Of a stretch of DNA of 64,000 bases, positions 18,183-27,385 are shown piece by piece. Source of the stretch: Metabacillus litoralis (lineage in GTDB: Bacteria; Bacillota; Bacilli; Bacillales; Bacillaceae); assembly GCF_003667825.1 (NCBI RefSeq), contig NZ_CP033043.1, positions 2,901,001 through 2,965,000 on the forward strand, written 5' to 3'. How positions within the stretch are numbered: position 1 is the stretch's first letter; each line of letters starts with the position of its first letter. The translations under genes were made by a program, and so were the position numbers. A model generated the notes under the pieces. It was given only the letters and a program-made list of their open reading frames with translations. It had not been told where the DNA came from and did not search any database.

Positions 18183-18425
18183 TTAGTTGGTTGAATTTAA
18201 GTTGATAAGTTGATACGTGACAATTGTTTTAATGTTCGTTAATTCTAATTTCTGAACAACAGCTTGTCCAGTTACTTCACCACTCATTGTTTTTCTTACC
18301 TCAATCGGTATATCTATCGGATAAACTCGATATCCATCCTTTGATAACTCAAATGTATTTTCATCAATACGGACTTCTTTTCCCTTTGTCACAATCATTG
18401 TGTTAAATTCCATTGGCATTCCCAT
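18183..18425 (-). CDS. ytmB: YtmB family protein (DUF2584)
   Basis: An 80-residue soluble protein starting MGMPMEFNTMIVTKGKEVRI, with the conserved run RIDENTFELSKDGYRVYP. It matches the small YtmB family located next to ytmA in B. subtilis. No catalytic motif; function unknown. AGGAGGGG precedes the ATG. Confidence 0.82.
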   Translation of the reverse strand: MGMPMEFNTMIVTKGKEVRIDENTFELSKDGYRVYPIDIPIEVRKTMSGEVTGQAVVQKLELTNIKTIVTYQLINLNSTN

Positions 18426-18511
18426 ATAGAACCCCTCCTCTTTCTACTTGGACTTATACTCATCATACCACCAGAGCTTTTTTATAACACCTATAAAACT
18501 TAGTTAACCTC

Positions 18512-19291
18512 TTATTGTTTTTTCATCCATAAACAAAGTCTTTGTAATGTATCACGATTTATTTTCGGAGGAAAATAGTGTGTAAATTGATCAAAGTACC
18601 AACTTTCGACTGGTTTATTTAGCTCCTTTAACCGTTTTTCTAGCCTGTATGAATGTTCAACTGATACATTCTTGTCTTTTACACCATGTATAATTAAAAT
18701 TGGTGCGTGAAGCCTGTCCAATTCATATAATGGTGTTCTCCAGGCATATCTTTTTGGAAATTTAGTTGGTGTACCTCCAATCACTCTTTTCATCATCCTA
18801 CGTAAATCTTCTCGCTCAACATATGTTAAGACCATATCCGTTACACCACCCCACGTTACAACAGAGCGGATATCTTCAGCGATAATGCCTGCTAATAAGG
18901 CCATGACCCCTCCTCTTGAAAATCCGAACACATGCACCCTATCAGGCTGGACTTTTGGATGATGTTTTAGAATTTCCATTGCAGAAATAGCATCATAGCG
19001 ATCTTCTCCAGCAAAATCCTCATTTCCTTCTCCCCCCTGATTTCCACGATAAAAAGGAGCCATAACAACAAATCCTTCAGAGGCAAATTGAATCACCCTA
19101 CCGATCCTCACCATTCCCACACTTTTAATCCCGCCACGTAAATACAATAATCCCTCGTATTTTCCTTCACGTACGGGCTCAGCTAGTAAGCCCTTTATTT
19201 TTAACTGTTCGGAACGATATGTCACAATCCATAAATGAATGTTTGGATTTGGTGAGGGGTACTTTATTTTGCTAATGATTTCTCCATTCAT
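18512..19291 (-). CDS. ytmA: Alpha/beta hydrolase, S9-type peptidase-like YtmA
   Basis: A 259-residue prolyl-oligopeptidase-like catalytic domain. The nucleophile is in GFSRGGVMA near residue 123, an acid in HGVKDKNVS near 204 and a histidine in FTHYFPP near 239; all three are in family order. There is no beta-propeller domain and no signal peptide, so it is probably a cytoplasmic esterase or aminopeptidase-like enzyme. The gene lies upstream of ytmB on the same strand. Confidence 0.82.
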   Translation of the reverse strand: MNGEIISKIKYPSPNPNIHLWIVTYRSEQLKIKGLLAEPVREGKYEGLLYLRGGIKSVGMVRIGRVIQFASEGFVVMAPFYRGNQGGEGNEDFAGEDRYDAISAMEILKHHPKVQPDRVHVFGFSRGGVMALLAGIIAEDIRSVVTWGGVTDMVLTYVEREDLRRMMKRVIGGTPTKFPKRYAWRTPLYELDRLHAPILIIHGVKDKNVSVEHSYRLEKRLKELNKPVESWYFDQFTHYFPPKINRDTLQRLCLWMKKQ

Positions 19292-19450
19292 CTAACAATC
19301 ACTCTTTCTTCTTTTGTTCTATTCCTTTACCTTTCCCCAAATTACATATCTAGGCATTCACACATTTTTAAAAAGATCATAAATTATCCTATATTCTTTA
19401 GAAATCACATTTCATACATTACAAGAGAATACAAGTTTCTACATCATCTT

Positions 19451-19502
19451 ATTAGAAAACTCAGTTTATCGCCAATTCTTAAGGCGAAACCTTAGTTATT
19501 TC
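19451..19502. repeat. Dispersed hairpin repeat, copy 1
   Basis: This 52-bp segment containing GAAAACTCAG, TTTATCGCCA and GGCGAAACCTTA aligns along its whole length with 39389-39441. The ends AGAAAA and TATTTCT are roughly complementary and the middle TCGCC / GGCGA pairs, giving an imperfect hairpin. It lies upstream of ytlA. Confidence 0.5.
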
Positions 19503-19573
19503 TACTATCCATCCAAACCTTATTCTACTTGCTTGTTTAAAAAACGGTGCTATGCATCAAGGAGGTTAATGAC

Positions 19574-20563
19574 ATGAAAAAATGGCTGTTGTATTTATGT
19601 GTTGCGTTATTAATTGTTTTACCCCTTTCAGCATGCAGTCAGGAAAAGGTTGAAACGATTAATCTTGCCGAAGTAACACACTCAATTTTCTACGCTCCTT
19701 TATATGTTGCAATGGCGGAAGGTTTCTTTGAGGAAGAAGGACTTAACGTGAAGTTAACAACAACATGGGGTGGAGATAAGACAATGACCACTCTCCTCTC
19801 AGATGGCGCAGATATTGCCTTAGTTGGCTCAGAAACATCTATCTATGTGCATGCGCAAGGCTCAAATGATCCGATCATTAATTTTGCTCAACTTACTCAA
19901 ACAGATGGAACCTTCCTTGTTAGTAGAGAAAAAATTGATGATTTTGAATGGGAACAGCTAAAAGACAGTACCTTCCTAGGGCAAAGGAAAGGCGGAATGC
20001 CACAAATGGTCGGGGAATTCGTGTTAAAGCAGCATGGAATCGATCCCCAAACAGATCTTGAACTCATTCAGAATGTTGATTTTGCAAATATTCCAAGTGC
20101 TTTTGCTTCTGGTACTGGAGATTTTGTTCAGCTTTTCGAACCAACAGCCAGTATTTTTGAAAAAGAAGGCACAGGCCATATCGTCGCTTCATTTGGTACG
20201 GAATCCGGCAAGGTTCCTTATACAACTTTTATGAGCAAGCAAAGCTTTTTAGATGAAAACGCGGAAGCTGCTAAGAAATTTACTACCGCTATTTATAAAG
20301 CACAGCAATGGGTTCAAGAAAAAAGCGTAAAAGAAATTGCAGAATCCATCGCTCCTCAGTTCGAAGATACAGAACTTGAGTTGATTGAAACAGTTGTAGA
20401 ACGATACAAAGAACAAGGCTCATTTGCAACCGACCCAATCTTGGATGTTGAAGAGTGGGAAAATCTCCAAAACATTATGGATGAAGCCGGGGAACTGCCA
20501 ATGCGAGTCGATCACGAAACACTTGTTAATACCTCTTTTGCAGAAGAAGTGTCAAGCAAGTAA
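19574..20563 (+). CDS. ytlA: ABC transporter substrate-binding lipoprotein YtlA (NMT1/ThiY-like)
   Basis: A 329-residue lipoprotein: signal peptide ends in lipobox VLPLSAC, with the lipidated Cys near 21. The mature part is an NMT1/THI5-like periplasmic-type binding domain, with the typical opening NLAEVTHSIFYAPLYVAMAE and the GGDKTMTTLLSDGADIAL loop. ATG 19574 follows AAGGAGGTTAATGAC. It heads an importer operon with ytlC and ytlD. The family takes up thiamine-pyrimidine precursors, nitrate or sulfonates; the ligand here is unknown. Confidence 0.85.
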   Translation: MKKWLLYLCVALLIVLPLSACSQEKVETINLAEVTHSIFYAPLYVAMAEGFFEEEGLNVKLTTTWGGDKTMTTLLSDGADIALVGSETSIYVHAQGSNDPIINFAQLTQTDGTFLVSREKIDDFEWEQLKDSTFLGQRKGGMPQMVGEFVLKQHGIDPQTDLELIQNVDFANIPSAFASGTGDFVQLFEPTASIFEKEGTGHIVASFGTESGKVPYTTFMSKQSFLDENAEAAKKFTTAIYKAQQWVQEKSVKEIAESIAPQFEDTELELIETVVERYKEQGSFATDPILDVEEWENLQNIMDEAGELPMRVDHETLVNTSFAEEVSSK

Positions 20564-20575
20564 GGAGGAGCTATT

Positions 20576-21346
20576 ATGTCATTTTTACTCGTCGATCATG
20601 TTCACCACATTTATTTAACAAAAGACTCAGCAACAGTTGCTCTAGAAGATATTCAGCTTTCAATAGAGGAAGGGGAGTTTGTCTCCTTCCTTGGTCCTAG
20701 CGGCTGTGGCAAAACAACATTGTTATCGATTATTGCCGGCCTTATTAAACCAATTGAAGGTACAGTAAGTATTGCAAATAAACCTATTACAAAACCTGAT
20801 GAATTAATTGGCTATATGCTTCAACAGGATTATTTATTTCCTTGGAAAACCATAGAAGAAAATGTCACATTAGGATTGAAAATAACCAATCAAAAAACAC
20901 CTGAAACAACTGAAAAAACATTAGATTTATTAAGGAAAATGGGACTTGATTCAGTAGAAAAACAGTTTCCCAGCCAACTTTCAGGTGGAATGAGACAACG
21001 GGCGGCTCTTGTGCGTACATTAGCGACAAACCCCCAGATTTTATTGCTTGATGAGCCATTTTCTGCTCTTGATTACCAAACAAAATTGAAACTTGAAGAC
21101 CTTGTTGTTCAAACGTTAAAGGATTTTAATAAAACAGCAATCCTTGTCACACATGATATAGGTGAGGCTATTGCAATGAGTGACAGAATATTTGTTTTCT
21201 CAGCTAAACCAGGGAGAATAAATAGAACCTATTTAATACCTAAAGAAATTCGCGAGCTTCCTCCATTTTATGCAAGACAGCATCCAAAGTTCTCAGAATT
21301 ATTTCAGCAAATATGGAAGGAGCTGGATCAGCATGAAACAGAATGA
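20576..21346 (+). CDS. ytlC: ABC transporter ATP-binding protein YtlC
   Basis: A 256-residue ATPase of the nitrate/sulfonate/taurine class. Walker A is GPSGCGKTT near residue 40, signature LSGGMRQRA near 138, Walker [12 protein letters not shown] near 158, and the H-loop histidine is in VTHDIGEA. It lies 12 bases after ytlA behind AAGGAGGAG. Its end overlaps the ytlD start by 14 bases. It energises uptake together with YtlA and YtlD. Confidence 0.88.
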   Translation: MSFLLVDHVHHIYLTKDSATVALEDIQLSIEEGEFVSFLGPSGCGKTTLLSIIAGLIKPIEGTVSIANKPITKPDELIGYMLQQDYLFPWKTIEENVTLGLKITNQKTPETTEKTLDLLRKMGLDSVEKQFPSQLSGGMRQRAALVRTLATNPQILLLDEPFSALDYQTKLKLEDLVVQTLKDFNKTAILVTHDIGEAIAMSDRIFVFSAKPGRINRTYLIPKEIRELPPFYARQHPKFSELFQQIWKELDQHETE

Positions 21347-22148
21347 AAGCATTGAACTCCTTCATAGAAATTATAAACGAGGTCTTGAACGAGAAAAAAA
21401 GTGGATCAGATTTTATCAACTATTAATTTTCGTTTGTTTTTTTGGTCTTTGGGAAATAGCGGGCAAAAGAGAATGGATTGATCCACTACTTTTCAGCTCA
21501 CCTTCAAAGATATGGAAGCTATTCCTTACGAAAATAAATGACGGAACCCTACTTTCTCACCTTGGTGTAACTCTTTTTGAAACAGTCCTTGGCTTTATAT
21601 TAGGGACAGCTCTAGGTGCCCTACTTGCAGCTATTTTATGGTGGTCACCCAGATTATCAAAAATACTCGATCCTTACCTTGTCATAATGAATGCTATGCC
21701 TAAAGTTGCTCTTGGTCCAATTTTAATTGTTGGTCTAGGTCCAGGGTTTTTCTCCATCATTGCAATGGGGACAATTATTTCGGTTATCATTACAACAATC
21801 GTTGTGTACACGTCTTTTAAAGAAGTAGATACAAATTATATAAAGGTGCTACAAACGTTTAAGGCGAGCAAATTCCAAACTTTTAAAGAAGCTGTTTTAC
21901 CAGCTTCATTTCCTACAATTGTTTCTACTTTAAAAGTAAATGTAGGGTTATCATGGGTAGGTGTTATTGTAGGGGAGTTTCTTGTTTCAGCAAAAGGGCT
22001 GGGGTATATGATCATTTATGGATTCCAAGTATTTAATTTCACTCTTGTCTTATTGAGCCTAATCATTATTGCCTTTTTTGCTACTATTATGTACCAGGGC
22101 GTTGAGTTGCTGGAGAAACGATTGATTAAAAACGACAAAAGAGGCTGA
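21333..22148 (+). CDS. ytlD: ABC transporter permease YtlD
   Basis: A 271-residue BPD-type importer permease with about six membrane segments. The ATPase-contact EAA-type loop is [20 protein letters not shown] near residue 190. ATG 21333 lies inside the ytlC 3' end with AAGGAG ten bases upstream; the longer reading from 21270 lies wholly in ytlC. It is the last gene of the ytlACD unit and ends in a terminator hairpin. Confidence 0.87.
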   Translation: MKQNESIELLHRNYKRGLEREKKWIRFYQLLIFVCFFGLWEIAGKREWIDPLLFSSPSKIWKLFLTKINDGTLLSHLGVTLFETVLGFILGTALGALLAAILWWSPRLSKILDPYLVIMNAMPKVALGPILIVGLGPGFFSIIAMGTIISVIITTIVVYTSFKEVDTNYIKVLQTFKASKFQTFKEAVLPASFPTIVSTLKVNVGLSWVGVIVGEFLVSAKGLGYMIIYGFQVFNFTLVLLSLIIIAFFATIMYQGVELLEKRLIKNDKRG

Positions 22149-22203
22149 CTACGATGTTCCCTCATTGCTCCTTGAGGGTTCATCGTTTGCCGCCTCTATT
22201 TTA
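22138..22203. terminator. Long bidirectional terminator between ytlD and ytkD
   Basis: Three nested complementary blocks, AGAGGC/GCCTCT, CGATG/CATCG and CCCTCA/TGAGGG, build a long stem with A- and T-rich flanks. Both convergent stop codons lie within or at its base. Confidence 0.75.
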
Positions 22204-22666
22204 ATCTTTTTGATATTTCCTCAATACTTCTTTGTAATACATCATCTTTCATAATAAAACTAAACTTTTTATCCTTTTGAATCCCCTCAGGAAGCTCCTT
22301 TAGTAGAACAGGTCCATATGTTTCAAAATAGCCATCTTGCTTAACTAATTGATTAACCATTGCAAAATAGATATTTTTTACGATAATCTTTTCTTTTCCT
22401 TTAACTTTATACTGACCAATATATTCTATTTCTTTAACAATTCCACCTGTCTCCTCTTTCACTTCCCTAATAGCTGCTTCAAGGGCCGTTTCATTGTCCT
22501 CAACCTTTCCTCCTGGAAATTCAAATCCACGGTCAGAATGCTTTGTTAGCAACCATTGGTCTTGATGACGACAAACAACCCAAACATGCTTGGGATCTTT
22601 TGAAAAAGGATGATCTTCAAAAGATAAAACAACTTCATTGTGATAATAATCTATAAATCGGTACAT
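22196..22666 (-). CDS. ytkD: Nudix hydrolase, 8-oxo-dGTPase YtkD
   Basis: A 156-residue Nudix protein with the complete box GX5EX7REVKEETGG (GGKVEDNETALEAAIREVKE at about residues 51-70). YtkD in B. subtilis removes 8-oxo-dGTP from the nucleotide pool and so lowers mutation. The gene lies in the B. subtilis-like position between ytlD and dps. The start is ATG 22666. Confidence 0.88.
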   Translation of the reverse strand: MYRFIDYYHNEVVLSFEDHPFSKDPKHVWVVCRHQDQWLLTKHSDRGFEFPGGKVEDNETALEAAIREVKEETGGIVKEIEYIGQYKVKGKEKIIVKNIYFAMVNQLVKQDGYFETYGPVLLKELPEGIQKDKKFSFIMKDDVLQRSIEEISKRLK

Positions 22667-22732
22667 TTTAATCCCTCTATTTTTTTCCTAATAAACAAAT
22701 CTTATCACAATGTCAAAACTCTGTATAAGGGT

Positions 22733-23065
22733 TTATTCTTGTTCATTAATTTTTGACATGAGCTGATTTGTCCGAATATGCTCTTTTGCCTCTTCATCAC
22801 CTAGCTCATAAATCATACGATATATTTTCATATTCGTATCATCAATTGCATCATTTTCACGATCATAATGGTATTGAACATATGGTGTATGTGAGCGAAG
22901 GAAACCTTGAAAATCAGCTGAGTATACCTGATCAAAATACTCTCTAAGCTGAACGATTTCTTCATCGGTTGCCTCAATTTTAAAATCCCATGCAGAAGCT
23001 GTACTTAGCTGTGAAATTTGCCCACTTCCCACCGTAATATAATACGTTTTCTTATTGTTCTCCAT
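22733..23065 (-). CDS. Conserved hypothetical protein, 110 residues
   Basis: A soluble acidic protein beginning MENNKKTYYITVGSGQISQL. I do not recognise a domain. The N-terminal third looks beta-rich and the rest helical (ATDEEIVQLREYFDQV; MKIYRMIYELGDEEAKEHIR). It lies between ytkD and a divergent small gene, in the ytk region conserved across Bacillus, and codon use resembles its neighbours, so I regard it as real. No catalytic motif seen. Confidence 0.68.
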   Translation of the reverse strand: MENNKKTYYITVGSGQISQLSTASAWDFKIEATDEEIVQLREYFDQVYSADFQGFLRSHTPYVQYHYDRENDAIDDTNMKIYRMIYELGDEEAKEHIRTNQLMSKINEQE

Positions 23066-23206
23066 CTCGACAACTCCTTCAACTATCCTTATGTTATGTT
23101 TTGTTCATATTCTTTGTAATATTCAGCGAGATATTAATTAGAATAGTTCTCCTCTTCATAACAAAAAATACGGGGAAGCTACAATTATAAACTGGAGGAA
23201 AATATC

Positions 23207-23422
23207 GTGAACCTTGAACTTTTTACAAACCCGGAGCTTAGTAAATTCCGCGCAGATGAAGAGGATGTTTATGCCTATGTTAAATCAATTCTAGAAAAAA
23301 CAAGTAAGCAGGACATGCTTTCTTGGGTCAACACTCTATCAGAGGAAGATCTGCACTCTCTTATGATTCCATATTTTTCAGAGAAGCTTTCTAAAGAGCT
23401 TGCTGACAGAGAGCTTGAATAG
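23207..23422 (+). CDS. Small acidic conserved protein, 71 residues
   Basis: It starts with GTG 23207 behind CTGGAGG. The protein (MNLELFTNPELSKFRADEED...) is acidic, helical and soluble, without cysteines or a signal. It resembles small uncharacterised Bacillus proteins of this locus, but I cannot name the family. A clean terminator follows directly, which supports an independent transcript. Confidence 0.65.
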   Translation: MNLELFTNPELSKFRADEEDVYAYVKSILEKTSKQDMLSWVNTLSEEDLHSLMIPYFSEKLSKELADRELE

Positions 23423-23424
23423 AA

Positions 23425-23458
23425 AAAAAGCAGGCGATGATCAGATCGCCTGCTTTCC
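23425..23458. terminator. Bidirectional terminator between the 71-residue ORF and dps
   Basis: CAGGCGAT (23431-23438) pairs with ATCGCCTG (23445-23452), flanked by AAAG and CTTT. Confidence 0.8.
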
Positions 23459-23460
23459 GC

Positions 23461-23901
23461 TTATTTCCCTAAGAAAGACTTTAACATCCAATTATGCTTT
23501 TCTAAGCTTTGATGAATAGCCAATAGCATATCACCAGTTGTTTCATCTCCTACTTCACCAGCTAAATCCATTCCTTCTTTTAGCTCATCTACTAATACAC
23601 TAAAATCCTCATAAATATTTTGAACCATTTGTTCTGCTGTTTCACTTCCATCAGCTTCCTTAATTGAAGCAAGCTCTAAGCATTCTCTCATCGTAGCAAC
23701 TGGTGCTCCTTCAAGAGCTAATAAGCGTTCAGCTAGTTCATCAATATGGACAGCTGCTTCGGTATAGAACTCTTCAAATTTTTCATGTAGTGTGAAGAAG
23801 TTTTTCCCTTTAACAAACCAATGATAATTATGTAGTTTTACATAAAGCACCGTCCAGTTGGCAATTTGTTTATTTACTGTAGTTACTAGTTTCTCTGACA
23901 T
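23461..23901 (-). CDS. dps: Dps-family DNA-protecting ferritin-like protein
   Basis: A 146-residue Dps protein. The ferroxidase signature is intact: [20 protein letters not shown] (residues about 25-44) followed by [16 protein letters not shown]. It assembles into iron-storing dodecamers protecting DNA from peroxide. A SigB-type promoter lies at 23933-23957, consistent with general-stress control of B. subtilis dps. Confidence 0.92.
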   Translation of the reverse strand: MSEKLVTTVNKQIANWTVLYVKLHNYHWFVKGKNFFTLHEKFEEFYTEAAVHIDELAERLLALEGAPVATMRECLELASIKEADGSETAEQMVQNIYEDFSVLVDELKEGMDLAGEVGDETTGDMLLAIHQSLEKHNWMLKSFLGK

Positions 23902-23932
23902 CTTAATTCCTCCTTTATTATCTACTAGTACT

Positions 23933-23957
23933 TTACCCCAGTTTTTCTACTTTAAAC
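23933..23957 (-). promoter_or_regulatory. SigB-type promoter of dps
   Basis: On the minus strand GTTTAA (23957-23952), 13 bases, GGGTAA (23938-23933). This is one base from the GTTTAA-N12-14-GGGTAT consensus, about 32 bases from the dps start. Confidence 0.7.
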
Positions 23958-24058
23958 GCTTGAAAATACTAAAAACATGGTATAAACATGTTGGATCTTT
24001 CATGATATGATAACTAGTAATAGAACAAGTAGAGGAAGATTTTTGGGAGGAAAATGTA

Positions 24059-24232
24059 TTGAAAACTGTTTTTATTATCTGCATCATCATTGTCATTATT
24101 GTACTTTTGCTTAGCCTCTTAACGACAAGAAAGGCCTACCAATATAAACATACTGTTGATCCAATTAAAAAGCCAGTTCACAACCAAGAAACACAAGAGA
24201 AAGAACAAGAAAAACCCACGCAAAATCAATAA
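24059..24232 (+). CDS. ytzI: YtzI-like small membrane protein
   Basis: A 57-residue single-span membrane protein: a TM helix at about residues 4-22 (FIICIIIVIIVLLLSLL), then a hydrophilic tail rich in K, E and Q. The start is TTG 24059, seven bases after GGGAGGA; the ATG at 24054 runs into a stop after two codons. It fits the small YtzI protein of the dps region in B. subtilis. Function unknown. Confidence 0.65.
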   Translation: MKTVFIICIIIVIIVLLLSLLTTRKAYQYKHTVDPIKKPVHNQETQEKEQEKPTQNQ

Positions 24233-24248
24233 ATTGCGTGGGGCTTAG
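24215..24248. terminator. Terminator between ytzI and ycgQ
   Basis: CCCACGCAA (24215-24223) pairs with TTGCGTGGG (24234-24242). The T-run is best on the minus strand (from AAAAA before 24215), so it mainly ends ycgQ transcripts; it overlaps the ytzI stop. Confidence 0.7.
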
Positions 24249-24252
24249 CTTT

Positions 24253-25194
24253 TTAGTAACTTTCATAAACATAAGGTGATTCCGGTTGTTCAACACGCTC
24301 AATTTCGGAAACCTCAATTGAAGGTAATGTCCAATCTTGATATTTTACTGTTGTGATTGTACCAGTTAGTTTCACCCACTGATCATCACCAAATTGCTCT
24401 GCTTCTGGATATGTTGCTAATGTGCCGAACACTGATGCATCTGCCACACAACATGATAAACCAAACCTTGCAATGACAAATTGATTCTCTTCAAAATCAT
24501 GTTCTCTAAAAACAAACCCTAGCATCTCTACCTTTTTTCCAACGAACTTTTCAGGGTTTTCGTCAAGTATCGAGGTCATTGCTATAAAATTTTCTTCAGT
24601 AAATTGAATGGTTTCCATTTCAAGCATTTTCTGCTCAAGTTGTGCATAAAAGTCCACTGGTTTTTCCTGAACCTCAAATCCTTCAGGGTGTTCAAGTGGT
24701 ACATCCGGAATGTTGGAAGACTGCGCAACTTTATTTCCTACACTCTCATCTAATTCATTCAGATAAGCTTCAGGATCACTTAAGTAAGCCTCAGCCTTTG
24801 AGGTATCTTGTTCTCCCAAATTTGTCTTAAATCCTCTCTTGGCAGCAACAGAGCTATCCAATACAACATCCGGAAATAAAAATCCAGTTATAATAGGAAA
24901 AACAAATAAAGAATAAACAAGTAGTGTTTTTATTGGGGATGATGAAACAGCATGGTCTGTCCCACAATCACAATAAAGCTCAGCTTGCTTTTTAGAACCA
25001 CTTCTCCAGATTTGGATCGCACCTAACAGAGCAAAAACAATAATCGCAAAATACATAAAAGGCATCATTTTTGGCGCAATAAAATGAACCATATTTCCTG
25101 TTATCACTAACTTAAGCATTAATAATGTAAAGCCAATTAAAATAATTCCTCGGATATATATTTGAAAACGATACTGCGCATTTTGTTTTTCCAT
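24253..25194 (-). CDS. ycgQ: TIGR03943/DUF1980 family membrane protein, YcgQ-like
   Basis: A 313-residue protein with three or four membrane segments in the first 130 residues and a soluble C-terminal domain (about 180-313). That domain contains the family motifs KVEMLGFVFRE and FVIARFGLSCCVADASVFG. A short cysteine segment ELYCDCGTDH lies near residue 72. It is always paired with a YcgR-type permease, as here (22 bases apart). The pair is thought to handle a metal or small molecule; nothing is proven. Confidence 0.82.
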   Translation of the reverse strand: MEKQNAQYRFQIYIRGIILIGFTLLMLKLVITGNMVHFIAPKMMPFMYFAIIVFALLGAIQIWRSGSKKQAELYCDCGTDHAVSSSPIKTLLVYSLFVFPIITGFLFPDVVLDSSVAAKRGFKTNLGEQDTSKAEAYLSDPEAYLNELDESVGNKVAQSSNIPDVPLEHPEGFEVQEKPVDFYAQLEQKMLEMETIQFTEENFIAMTSILDENPEKFVGKKVEMLGFVFREHDFEENQFVIARFGLSCCVADASVFGTLATYPEAEQFGDDQWVKLTGTITTVKYQDWTLPSIEVSEIERVEQPESPYVYESY

Positions 25195-25216
25195 ATAATC
25201 TCTAAACCTCCTTTAC

Positions 25217-26221
25217 TTATAAAAATAGAAACTGATAGAAAATAATAGCGATATAAACAACAATAGTAACGACTAGAATAAACGCTGCAACAAATCTTGC
25301 TTTAAAGAAAGCAAAAAGCATAATTGTATTTTTTAAATCAAGCATTGGACCATATACTAAAAAAGCAAGCAATGAGCCAGCAGTAAATGTACCACCAAAA
25401 GAAGCCGCAACAAAGGCATCTGCTTCAGAGCATAGTGAAAGAATATAACCAAACCCCATCATTAATGCAGGAGAGAGGAACTCGTTCGTTCCGAGCTCAG
25501 TCAACAGAGTACGATCAAGAAATGTTTGAAAAAGACTGGCGATTAACGCCCCCATTATTAAGAATTTACCCATTTCAAAAAATTCATCACTTGCATGAAA
25601 TAACGTAGATTTTAACTTTCCTACTTTTTCTTCTTGATTAGTATTCCCTTCAACTACTACATCCTCTTTCGTCCACTTTAATTGATTGCTATTCTTAAAC
25701 AAAAGATAAATGATAAACCCGATGACAATTGACAAAACAAACGCTAATCCCATTCTTGCATAAGCAATATGAAGCTCTGAAGAAAAGGCATAATAGGTTG
25801 AAGCAAATACGACTGGATTTAAGATTGGTGCCCCAACCAGAAAGACTACCCCAATATGTAATGGCATTCCCTTTTTCATCAACCTTCTTACAATCGGAAC
25901 AATTGCACATTCGCAAATAGGGAAAATGGCTCCTAGCAATGCAGCTGGAAAAAGAGCAAGAATCGCATTTCTAGGCAATGCTCTTTTAATTAAATCTTCT
26001 GATACATATGTTTGAATAAGCGCTGAAACAAAAACTCCTAACAAAATAAAAGGTATCGCTTCTAATAGAATACTTAAAAACATCGTGTTGACTGTTAATA
26101 ATTCTGAAGGAATGTTAAATGATAGATCCTGAAAATCAACAAATAGGAATAAGTAAAAAAACAAACCTATTAACCCAAGAGCAATAAATTCACGGAATAG
26201 TGGTATGACGATTTTATTCAT
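25217..26221 (-). CDS. ycgR: UPF0718 permease, YcgR-like
   Basis: A 334-residue membrane protein with eight or nine spans. The family motif FPICECAIVPIVRRLMKKGM is near residue 97, with related SLCSEADAFVAASFG in the second half, suggesting two inverted repeats around a Cys-Glu pair. It is the upstream gene of ycgR-ycgQ and divergent from folE2. Proposed roles include metal or arsenite-type efflux; this is inference from the permease family. Confidence 0.82.
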   Translation of the reverse strand: MNKIVIPLFREFIALGLIGLFFYLFLFVDFQDLSFNIPSELLTVNTMFLSILLEAIPFILLGVFVSALIQTYVSEDLIKRALPRNAILALFPAALLGAIFPICECAIVPIVRRLMKKGMPLHIGVVFLVGAPILNPVVFASTYYAFSSELHIAYARMGLAFVLSIVIGFIIYLLFKNSNQLKWTKEDVVVEGNTNQEEKVGKLKSTLFHASDEFFEMGKFLIMGALIASLFQTFLDRTLLTELGTNEFLSPALMMGFGYILSLCSEADAFVAASFGGTFTAGSLLAFLVYGPMLDLKNTIMLFAFFKARFVAAFILVVTIVVYIAIIFYQFLFL

Positions 26222-26378
26222 TTTTGAACTCCTATCCTATTAATCTTTGTTCTATATCATACTAGTTTTCTTGCGAGATTATGTCTTTTTAATTATGAAC
26301 TTTTCTTTACATTCTTTTTTCATTCTAGTTTTTTTCCTGAAATTCGACACATCCCAACACATTCCAGAGATTTATTCG

Positions 26379-26408
26379 TTGAAGTTTGCTGTTGACTTAC
26401 AGTATACT
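26379..26408 (+). promoter_or_regulatory. folE2 promoter
   Basis: TTGAAG (26379-26384), an 18-base spacer and TATACT (26403-26408), 32 bases before the start. I looked for a Zur box here and saw none. Confidence 0.6.
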
Positions 26409-26439
26409 CTCAATATCGAGTAAGTGAGAGGGGATTAAA

Positions 26440-27348
26440 ATGACAAGAAAGATAAATTTACCACCAAAAAAGGAACGACACCGTTTATTCGGCTCTGTTG
26501 AACCAGGAGTGAAGCTAAAACCCACAGAAAAAGAGCAAATGCCTGATTTACAAAATACAAAAAAAGATTTTCTTTTTACTATAGACGCTGTAGGAATTAG
26601 TAATGTTAAGCATCCTATCATTATTCATTCTGACTTACTGCCAAAGGAACAAACGACAATTGCCACTTTTAAAATGACAAGTAAAATTTCATATGATTCA
26701 AAAGGAACAAACATGAGCCGTTTTACTGAACAACTGGAGCAATACCGTCAAAATGGAGGGTTTGTTCTTACTCTTTCAAATCTCTATGATTTTACGAAAG
26801 AATTAGCAGAACGTCTAAAGCAAAAAGATGCTAGTATAGAGGTAACATTCCCTTGGTTCTATGAACGCAAAGGACCAAGCTCAGAATTAGTCGGATTAAA
26901 TCATGCTGAAGCCTCAATTTCCGTTACGTACGAAGATGGTGTTGGGTTTACAAGCTCAGCTTCTTTAACTAGTGCAATCACAACACTTTGTCCGTGCTCT
27001 AAGGAAATTAGTGAATATAGTGCACACAACCAACGTGGATTCGTGACGATGAATGTAGAATTTACTGAGGGATATGATGAAAAAACTGATTGGAAAGCAG
27101 CACTTTTAGAAGCAGCTGAATCAAACGCAAGTGCAATGATACACCCTGTTCTTAAACGTACAGATGAAAAGGTTGTAACAGAAACTGCCTATGAAAACCC
27201 TCGTTTTGTTGAAGATATGGTTCGGCTTGTTGCTGCTGACTTATATGAATTAGATTATGTACAGGCATTTACAGTAGAATGTCGTAACGAAGAATCTATT
27301 CATTTACATGATGCGATTGCTAGTTTAAGTTATAGAAAAGAAGACTAA
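26440..27348 (+). CDS. folE2: GTP cyclohydrolase IB FolE2
   Basis: A 302-residue COG1469 enzyme that makes dihydroneopterin triphosphate from GTP for folate and queuosine, able to work with metals other than zinc. The key cysteine lies in TTLCPCSKEISEYSAHNQRG (near residue 187) and a catalytic-region glutamate in VGLNHAEASISV. In B. subtilis the folE2 paralogue (yciA) is used under zinc starvation. GAGAGG precedes ATG 26440. Confidence 0.93.
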   Translation: MTRKINLPPKKERHRLFGSVEPGVKLKPTEKEQMPDLQNTKKDFLFTIDAVGISNVKHPIIIHSDLLPKEQTTIATFKMTSKISYDSKGTNMSRFTEQLEQYRQNGGFVLTLSNLYDFTKELAERLKQKDASIEVTFPWFYERKGPSSELVGLNHAEASISVTYEDGVGFTSSASLTSAITTLCPCSKEISEYSAHNQRGFVTMNVEFTEGYDEKTDWKAALLEAAESNASAMIHPVLKRTDEKVVTETAYENPRFVEDMVRLVAADLYELDYVQAFTVECRNEESIHLHDAIASLSYRKED

Positions 27349-27351
27349 TGT

Positions 27352-27385
27352 AAAACGGTGTCCCAATCGGAACACCGTTTTCTTC
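27352..27385. terminator. Bidirectional terminator between folE2 and luxS
   Basis: AAAACGGTGT (27352-27361) pairs with ACACCGTTTT (27372-27381). Confidence 0.82.

Noticed and set aside
19292..19573. TPP riboswitch upstream of the ytlACD importer
   Set aside because: No thi-box core (CTGAGA...ACCTGA) is present; the only structure is the dispersed repeat.
26222..26439. Zur box before folE2
   Set aside because: Scanned by eye for TCGTAAT/ATTACGA-like symmetry; none found despite folE2 often being zinc-regulated.
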